21,144 nt of DNA from NCBI GenBank assembly GCA_965206395.1, contig CBDBJK010000023.1:1-21144 (forward strand). The letters are read 5' to 3'. Origin of the DNA: CBDBJK01 sp965206395 (GTDB taxonomy: Bacteria > Chloroflexota > Dehalococcoidia > Lucifugimonadales > CATOSD01). Under the pieces are notes generated by a model, which searched no databases, was not told the DNA's origin, and saw nothing but the letters and a program-made list of their open reading frames with translations. Both the position numbers and the translations under genes were made by a program. Positions within the stretch are counted from its first letter, which is position 1; the number at the start of each line of letters is the position of its first letter. Of the stretch, positions 15,857 to 21,144 are shown one piece after another.

Positions 15857-17025
15857 CAGCCTTGACGCATCTGACGCTCACCCTGAAGTCCAAGTTGATA
15901 TTCATAATAGCTCGCCAAGCCTTCATTTAGCCACGCGGGTAAGGATGTACTGCCTGCCTTCTCGTCCAAAGTAAGATGAATGTACTCGTGAGTTAGAGTT
16001 CGCTGCACCTCGGTACGAAGAGAATCTGCTCGCATGTAAATACCTTGATGCTGGCCTCCAGGCATGAAATATCCCGCTTCAAAGCCTAAATCCACACCAA
16101 TGGCTTCGCTTACTCTTTCAAGCGTACTTTGGCTTCCAACAAGGTAAATGTCCGGTATTTGGCTGCTCCGAACGCTAAGAATTTCCTCAAGCTGGTCTAC
16201 CAGCCATGCAAGGTGTGCCTGAAGATCTACAGTCAGTGAGGAAGGAACGTCTGCCGAGTAGAATACGTTTGAAATGAAGCCCTGGTACCTTCTGAACTGC
16301 ACCCCAATGTCTTCAAACTGTTGCAATGGCAACTGTAGCTGAGTTATCGGGTAGTTGACTGTGACTGTTCGTCCATCGAGGGTGATGAGCACCGACCACA
16401 CCCCTTCGACATCCTGAGTGGCAATACGGAGCCATTTTAATTGCCCTGAATCATCTGCGTAAAAGAGTCGTTCTGTGACTGGTAACCCATCTTCCTTTGC
16501 GAAGTTGGCCTCATTCTCTGTGATCCACTCGGCTGCCTGGCCTCGCGGATCAACGAATTCAACTTCGACTCTTTGCCAGGGCTTTAGATTTTCCAATGTA
16601 AATGAGATGTCACGTCCAGCCAGTGGCTGCCCCGGTTCAACTCGGAGCGTGATTTCGCCTGATACTGTTGTTGTCGCCGGGCCAGACACTTGAGGAACGA
16701 TTGCAATCAGAGCGGGCAGGGAAATCGGCGTAGGAACTGGAACAGGTGTCGTTGTAGGCAAAGGAGTAGGAATGTCTGCAATCGCGGCGGTTACGATTTC
16801 TCCCACAAGACTCTCTACCTGAAGTAAAGAAAGTCCGGGAGTCAATGTTGGCAAAGGCGTTGAGGTAGGTATCTCAGCAATTGCAGCACTTACGCTGGAA
16901 TCTATCAGCGCTTGTATCTCAGCAAGCGATGGGCCGGGAGTGGGAGATGCCGTAGGTGTCGGAGTAGGCGCCGGAGAGGTAGTTGCGATCGGTGTCTGTT
17001 CGAGACGAGCCACTTGACGGCTCAC
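15853..17025 (-). pseudogene. Lipoprotein zinc peptidase (peptidase-MA-like), N-terminal and catalytic part
   Basis: The frame is open well beyond the first available start, GTG 17025. Between 17156 and 17100 it encodes a lipoprotein signal 'GALAITFALLVGC', then a coiled coil (IDQLQRLVEEIGVTIDQVSRQVARLEQ). No ATG, GTG or TTG is in frame upstream of that signal, so the real start is lost or altered. After 17025: a Pro/Thr linker (to about residue 110), an Ig-like region with a 'WSVLITLDGRTV' segment, then the zinc site H346-E-Y-I-H350 with the third ligand E368 in 'WLNEGLASYYEY'. This fits gluzincin peptidases of the MA superfamily, tethered outside the membrane. The frame ends at TGA 15853-15855 because of a one-base deletion near 15872; the rest is in 15593-15856 and 15154-15642. 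Confidence 0.8.
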
Positions 17026-17157
17026 TTGGTCAATCGTAACGCCGATTTCCTCTACCAGACGTTGAAGCTGATCTATTCGCGGGTCAGGTGTGGGCGGAGG
17101 ATTAGATTGGAAACCACACCCGACTAACAGAGCAAACGTTATGGCTAGCGCCCCAAA

Positions 17158-17207
17158 GGAGAAGAAAACAGGGCTAGCCCGCCAGCTACTATCGCTGGCG
17201 AGGGCTA
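17158..17207 (-). terminator. Intrinsic terminator of argC, interrupted by IS630 copy 2
   Basis: If the IS630 copy is removed, the minus strand after argC reads GGCTAGCCC-TC-GCCAGC, loop GATAGTA, GCTGGC-GGGCTAGCC, then CTGTTTTCTTCT: a 15-bp stem with a two-base bulge and a T-rich tail. The IS sits at the TA of GGCTAGCC near the stem base, with its TA copies at 17206-17207 and 18457-18458. The inner 12 pairs and the T tract remain on this side. Confidence 0.7.
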
Positions 17208-17212
17208 GTGGT

Positions 17213-17863
17213 TCAACGTTTTTGTATTGATGGGTAGAGTGACTTTAGCTTGATGCGCGCATCCTCGGTAGTGAAGCGCCAATCCACTCGTATCACATCC
17301 CGGTTGCGTTGATTCTGCCAAGCATTGACCTCGCCGCGCAGGATGTCTTGATTGGCAATCCGTCGGTCCAGGCACTGTCGAGCCAGCACACCGATCTCTA
17401 TCTCCGCCATATTCAACCAACTCCCGTGTTTGGGAGTGTAGTGTATCTCCAGTCGCTCAGCTATACGCCTCGCCTCAGCAGGCTCGAATGCCTCGTATAG
17501 CGAGGACAGCTTGTGAGTGTTGAGATTGTCCATTACCAGCACGATCCGGTCTCTGTCAGGGTAGTCCTCGTCGACCAGTTTCTTTATCACATGCGCCCAG
17601 TCCACCTTCGTGCGACGCTCTCTGACCTCGACTCGGCGCCATCCGTCCAACGGTGCAAACAGCATGAACAGGCTGCTCACTCCATTGCGCTCGTATTCGT
17701 AGTCGTATGCCGCCGATAAGCCGGGCGCTGCGGGACGCGGCACTCGCGTCTCCTTGACTTGCTGTTTGCTCGTCTCATCCATGCACACCAGAACCTCATT
17801 CCCATCGTACGGCCGTTGGTAGACCTCCAGTACGTCTTCCATCACGTCTTCCATCGCGCACAC
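17213..17863 (-). CDS. IS630 transposase, catalytic half (copy 2)
   Basis: Identical in protein sequence to the catalytic half of copy 1, with the same Asp-Asp-Glu motifs. The native frame extends upstream to the A9 run. Confidence 0.85.
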   Translation of the reverse strand: MCAMEDVMEDVLEVYQRPYDGNEVLVCMDETSKQQVKETRVPRPAAPGLSAAYDYEYERNGVSSLFMLFAPLDGWRRVEVRERRTKVDWAHVIKKLVDEDYPDRDRIVLVMDNLNTHKLSSLYEAFEPAEARRIAERLEIHYTPKHGSWLNMAEIEIGVLARQCLDRRIANQDILRGEVNAWQNQRNRDVIRVDWRFTTEDARIKLKSLYPSIQKR

Positions 17864-18368
17864 AAACTCCGCGCTCTGACCGGGCGGGATGCACCAACTC
17901 TGCTTCAGCCACGGCTTCAGTTCGTTTTTTTTTAAGCGCCTGGCGAACCGTCTCGGTGCTAATGGTCCCGACTATCTCACACTCGACCAACTGGTCAGCC
18001 AACAGCTTCAGGGTCCAACTGGCACGCCCCTCCGGCGGTTCCCCGCAGGCCATCGCTATCAACCGTGCTTCACCTTCGCCGTCCAGTCTTTTTTGACGCC
18101 GACGCAGTTGCTTTTTGCGATTCAGCGCAGACTCGACCCCCTCCTCCACACAGCGCTTGCGTATTCGCTCGACCGTTGACTGTCCCACACCGAGCGCGCT
18201 GGTGATGTCCGCGTCCTTCATTCCCCCGTCCGAGCGTGACTCATCGCTCATCAGCAGAATGCGCGCATGGGTCTGTTTGTACGCCGCAGCCCGACCGCGT
18301 GAGACCAAGGCGTTGAGTTCCTGTTGTCCGTCGGTAGTCAGTCTGATACGGTACTTCTTGGTAGACAT
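17796..18368 (-). CDS. IS630 transposase, helix-turn-helix half (copy 2)
   Basis: Same as in copy 1, from ATG 18368, with one amino-acid change (TTDGQQE instead of TTDEQQE). The A9 run at 17925-17933 (T on the plus strand) has the same length as in copy 1, so the same frame change is required. Confidence 0.83.
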   Translation of the reverse strand: MSTKKYRIRLTTDGQQELNALVSRGRAAAYKQTHARILLMSDESRSDGGMKDADITSALGVGQSTVERIRKRCVEEGVESALNRKKQLRRRQKRLDGEGEARLIAMACGEPPEGRASWTLKLLADQLVECEIVGTISTETVRQALKKKRTEAVAEAELVHPARSERGVCVRDGRRDGRRTGGLPTAVRWE

Positions 18369-18481
18369 CATGGTTCCTCCTCGGTTCAACGTTACGATTG
18401 AACCCCCAAGAGGAACAATGACTATCATGGTATTCATTTCAATGATGTTGGACCACTAGCCTGATTAAATCTGTGAATTGC

Positions 18482-19516
18482 CTACGGATACATCGCAAGC
18501 TGCTCAAGGCCTTCGTCTTCAGAGAAGCCGAACATGATGTTCATGTTCTGGACGGCTTGTCCTGCCGCTCCTTTTACCAGGTTGTCGAGGCAGCTTACGA
18601 CCATCAGCCGGTTGGTGCGCACATCCACCATCGGGAAGATTACGCAGTTGTTGTTGCCTAATGTATGCTTGGTCATCGGAGGAGCATCTACAACGTGGGC
18701 GAACGGCTTATCCTCGTAGAAGCTCTTATAAAGCTCACGTACTTCGCTTTTCGCCGCCTCTCCACTCGCTATCGCACCCTCTTTCAACGGAGCGTAACAG
18801 CTGGCCAGAATGCCCCTGGTCATCGGTATCAGGTGGGTGAGAAGCGTCACTTTCAGGTCGCCGGTAGAATCTATTGCTCCAAGCTCCTGAGTGATTTCCG
18901 GCAGATGGCGGTGTCCGTCCACAGCATAGGCGGAGACATTCTCGTTCACTTCGGAAAAGTTCGTTGCGACCGAAGCCCCTCGTCCCGCGCCTGACACGCC
19001 AGACTTGGCATCGATGATGATGTCTGGCTCTATGATGCCAGCCTTCAACGCAGGGGCCAACGCAAGAATCGCCGCCGAGGGATAGCACCCTGGATTGGCT
19101 ATCAGATTCGCGGAAGCGACCTCTTCGCGGTGAATCTCAGGGAGGCCGTACACTGCCTCTTCCAGGTATTGCGGGCATGGATGCTTGATCTTGTACCACT
19201 CCTGGTACTCGTCCAGGTCTTTAAGGCGGAAGTCGGCGCTTATGTCGATGGCCTTGATTCCGTCATTCAATGCCCCTTCCAGTCTCTCGGCACTGGCGGC
19301 ATGTGGCAAAGCCGAAAACACTACGTCAACACTTTCGGTCACATCTTCGGTAATCGTCAGGTCAATAGCTGAAAGGTGAGGAAAGTACTCCCCAAGTTTT
19401 TTGCCGGCAGCGCTTCGTCCCGTAACAGAGGTAATCTCGACTTCAGGATGTCGGTAGAGAATACGCGCAAGTTCTGCTCCAGCGTATCCCGTTACGTTGA
19501 TAATCCCTACCTTCAT
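18482..19516 (-). CDS. argC: N-acetyl-gamma-glutamyl-phosphate reductase
   Basis: Third step of arginine/ornithine synthesis: NADPH-dependent reduction of N-acetylglutamyl phosphate to the semialdehyde. 344 residues, the normal family length. NADP-binding N terminus 'VTGYAGAELARIL', catalytic C144 in 'IANPGCYPSAAI', 'KSGVSGAGRGAS' and the conserved 'GHRHLPEI' are all present. I chose ATG 19516 (MKVGIINVTG) because GGAGG (19528-19532) is 11 bases upstream; ATG 19525 is only 2 bases from it and ATG 19534 overlaps it. It stops at TAG. No other arg gene is in the window. Downstream, its terminator is split by IS630 copy 2. Intact. Confidence 0.96.
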   Translation of the reverse strand: MKVGIINVTGYAGAELARILYRHPEVEITSVTGRSAAGKKLGEYFPHLSAIDLTITEDVTESVDVVFSALPHAASAERLEGALNDGIKAIDISADFRLKDLDEYQEWYKIKHPCPQYLEEAVYGLPEIHREEVASANLIANPGCYPSAAILALAPALKAGIIEPDIIIDAKSGVSGAGRGASVATNFSEVNENVSAYAVDGHRHLPEITQELGAIDSTGDLKVTLLTHLIPMTRGILASCYAPLKEGAIASGEAAKSEVRELYKSFYEDKPFAHVVDAPPMTKHTLGNNNCVIFPMVDVRTNRLMVVSCLDNLVKGAAGQAVQNMNIMFGFSEDEGLEQLAMYP

Positions 19517-19552
19517 CTCAAACATAACCTCCATTAATTTAGATTAAAATCA

Positions 19553-19581
19553 AGTATAATAGTCGTCCGCACAGTTAACAA
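19553..19581 (-). promoter_or_regulatory. Sigma-70-type promoter of argC
   Basis: On the minus strand TTGTTA (19576-19581), a 17-base spacer and TATACT (19553-19558). A start about 7 bases further would give a leader of roughly 30 bases ahead of ATG 19516, including the GGAGG site. No ARG box that I can recognise. Confidence 0.6.
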
Positions 19582-19614
19582 GGGGCATTCGGGAGAATCC
19601 GCCGTGATGCTCGA

Positions 19615-20467
19615 TTACTGGCTATTATCGCGATACATGGCGTCACGTTTCTTCAGGAACGAACCCCAGCCGCCTTCATGAAGCAGCTTGAGACGCTCGA
19701 TTGCCACCTCGTCGTCTCGTGTGCTGTCAGCAATGGCCGCGATGTCTGGGTCGTCGCGATACGCCAACGCTTCGCGGAATCCGGCTAGTTCATAAACGCG
19801 ATTCACAAGCAGCTTGTTGAGGCGCACCGTAGTCTGCGGCAGCGCCGCCAGCTTTCGCGCCATAGCCTCGGCTTCAACGTAAAGCTGGTCAACGGGCACT
19901 ACGCGGTTGACCAAACCCATGCGATGGGCTTCATGAGCGTCAATCTGCTCTCCGAGCATGAGCAGTTCCTTCGCATTCTTCATACTGACGAGGAACGGAG
20001 TTATCAACACTGGCGCGGCAAATCCGTGACGTATGTGTATCTCCCCGAACCTGGCGTTTTCCGCCGCGATAGTGAAGTCACACACGCCAGCCAACTCGCA
20101 CGCCTGTCCAACGGCATGTCCCTTTACCGCGGCAATCACCGGCTTTGGAAACGACCAGATTTTCATCTGCACTTCCATGCCGCTCGGAGCAGGGTCGTCG
20201 TCCGGGTAATAGGAGGAATACAGATCGCCTCCGGCTGAGAATGCCCTACCCGCGCCGGTCAGGATTACCACCTTCACGTCGTCATCGGCCTCGGCATCCT
20301 CGAACGCGCTGAAAAGCAGGCGTTGGACATTCTTGTTTATGGCGTTGAGTATGGTCGGGCGATTCAGGGTGATGCGAGGCGAAGCAGTCGCCCTTGTCAT
20401 AGAGCACGTCGTTGGGGCCGGGCGGCGGAATCTCGATACCGTCAGGAGTTTTCTTGATCTCTGTCAT
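19615..20467 (-). pseudogene. Enoyl-CoA hydratase/isomerase family protein with a one-base frameshift near the N terminus
   Basis: Crotonase fold. Starts at ATG 20467 (MTEIKKTPDGIEIPPPG) with GAGGA 12 bases upstream. The frame runs to 'VLYDKGDCFA', then breaks: one extra base near 20377 puts the rest, 'RITLNRPTILNAIN', in another frame, which can start only at ATG 20400. Oxyanion-hole segments are 'GAGRAFSAGGDLYS' and 'AVKGHAVGQACELAGVCDF'; the 'FGEIHIRHGF' stretch carries the Glu at the usual catalytic place. Members hydrate or isomerise acyl-CoA esters; the substrate cannot be named. The Pro-rich N-terminal extension is not typical. Without the extra base it would be about 283 residues. Either a fresh mutation or a sequence error. 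Confidence 0.85.
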
Positions 20468-20621
20468 ATTTACAAAAAATCCTCTGTATAGCATTACAGT
20501 AACGAATTGTACACCAGTGCGCGAGGTCAGGTCGACGGCTCGGCGGCTAGCCCTTGTCCATCAAGCCTTGAGCCGGGTAAAGTGTCTAGCATCCACAGTC
20601 TGAAATCGCAGGAGGTAGAGA

Positions 20622-21143
20622 ATGGAAATTTACGATCTTATCAGGAGTCGTCGAACAGTAAGAACCTTCAAGCCGGATCCGGTGCCTGAGGAAGTGTTGC
20701 ACAAGATTCTACAGGCCGGACGCATGGCGCCTAGTTCCAGCGACTCTCAGCCCTGGCACTTCATAGTCATCAATAATCGCGAGACTCTGAAGACTCTGGG
20801 CGGCATCTGCACTCAGGGCACGTTTCTAACGGACGCGCCTATGGCTATCGCTTTCGTGATGGACAATGCGCCTCGCCCTGATCTGGACGCGGGCCGTGCC
20901 ATACAGCAGATGGAGCTTGTCGCCTGGTCAGAGGGCTTGGGAACTTGCTTTGTGGGCATGAGGCAAATAGAGCAGATGAATCAGGTCAAAGAACTGCTGG
21001 GCATCCCTGATGATCTGGAGTTGATAACCTTGCTGCCATTTGGCTACCGTGAGGCAGGATTCAAAACCAAGGGAGCAGTTCGAAAACCTATGTCAGACAT
21101 GGTTCACCACGAAAGATTCGGACAGAAGAACATAGCCAGCTAA
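20622..21143 (+). CDS. Nitroreductase-family flavoprotein
   Basis: 173 residues, complete, starting at ATG 20622 with GGAGG six bases upstream (20611-20615). FMN-binding motif 'IRSRRTVRTFKPDPVP' at the N terminus, 'RMAPSSSDSQPWHFIVI' (34-50), 'WSEGLGTCFVGM' in the middle and 'LPFGYREAG' near the end are the standard landmarks of small NAD(P)H:FMN nitroreductases. The native substrate is unknown; relatives reduce nitro groups, quinones or flavins. It is divergent from the hydratase gene, with 154 bases between them. No clear promoter is visible before it. It ends one base from the window edge. Confidence 0.93.
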   Translation: MEIYDLIRSRRTVRTFKPDPVPEEVLHKILQAGRMAPSSSDSQPWHFIVINNRETLKTLGGICTQGTFLTDAPMAIAFVMDNAPRPDLDAGRAIQQMELVAWSEGLGTCFVGMRQIEQMNQVKELLGIPDDLELITLLPFGYREAGFKTKGAVRKPMSDMVHHERFGQKNIAS

Positions 21144-21144
21144 A

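Larger units (their letters stand above)
17208..18456 (-). mobile_element. IS630-family insertion sequence, copy 2 (1249 bp)
   Basis: Same ends, length and orientation as copy 1 and near-identical sequence (three base differences found). Flanked by TA at 17206-17207 and 18457-18458. It separates argC from most of its terminator hairpin and from the lipoprotein peptidase gene. Confidence 0.93.

Noticed and set aside
19555..19560. TATAAT on the plus strand as a promoter
   Set aside because: No -35 box is at a fitting distance and no plus-strand gene follows; the minus-strand argC promoter explains the AT-rich site better.

Overview
This window looks like a chromosomal stretch from an uncultured, moderate-GC bacterium, most likely Chloroflexota of the SAR202/Dehalococcoidia type (inference). 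The pointers are lipoproteins with long Pro/Thr linkers, two HExxH surface-type proteases, elaborate hybrid kinases, and an amidohydrolase beside an enoyl-CoA hydratase-like gene, a nitroreductase and argC. The most striking property is genome instability. Five insertion-sequence copies of two types and one IS remnant lie in 21 kb, and at least six protein genes are interrupted by stops, frameshifts or insertions.

Layout. 2-781: 3' part of a membrane-anchored kelch-repeat protein with an in-frame TAG. 846-1686: IS5-family (IS427-like) element, copy 1. 1720-6912, minus strand: a multi-gene two-component/phosphorelay cluster. In transcription order it holds a sensor hybrid kinase with two receivers and an HPt domain, a receiver plus zinc-ribbon regulator, a receiver-kinase split by an IS3-like remnant, and a stand-alone receiver. 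The hybrid kinase is cut at its 5' end by IS copy 2 (6915-7744), which is inverted relative to copy 1, so the cluster sits between two inverted IS copies. 7805-9340: intact amidohydrolase. 9347-12759, minus strand: SAM methyltransferase, a lipoprotein with three CARDB-like repeats, and an HExxH protein that continues the lipoprotein's reading frame after a single TAG.

12780-14849: an IS630-family element and IS5-like copy 3 inserted side by side at one TA. 14921-14993: tRNA-Glu(TTC). 15154-17156: lipoprotein peptidase of the HExxH/gluzincin type, with two compensating frameshifts and no visible start codon. 17208-18456: second IS630 copy, sitting in the stem of an intrinsic terminator. 18482-19516: argC with a good promoter. 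19615-20467: frameshifted enoyl-CoA hydratase/isomerase. 20622-21143: intact nitroreductase.

The genes likely to work today are the amidohydrolase, methyltransferase, zinc-ribbon regulator, single receiver, argC, nitroreductase and tRNA. The phosphorelay would have been a sensor-to-HPt chain feeding several receivers, but it now looks largely broken. Several lesions are one-base indels, so raw-read confirmation is needed before calling them biological. The IS insertions, the IS remnant with deletion and the IS repeat-number ladder cannot be explained by simple base-calling errors. I found no CRISPR array, phage module or recognised defence system.
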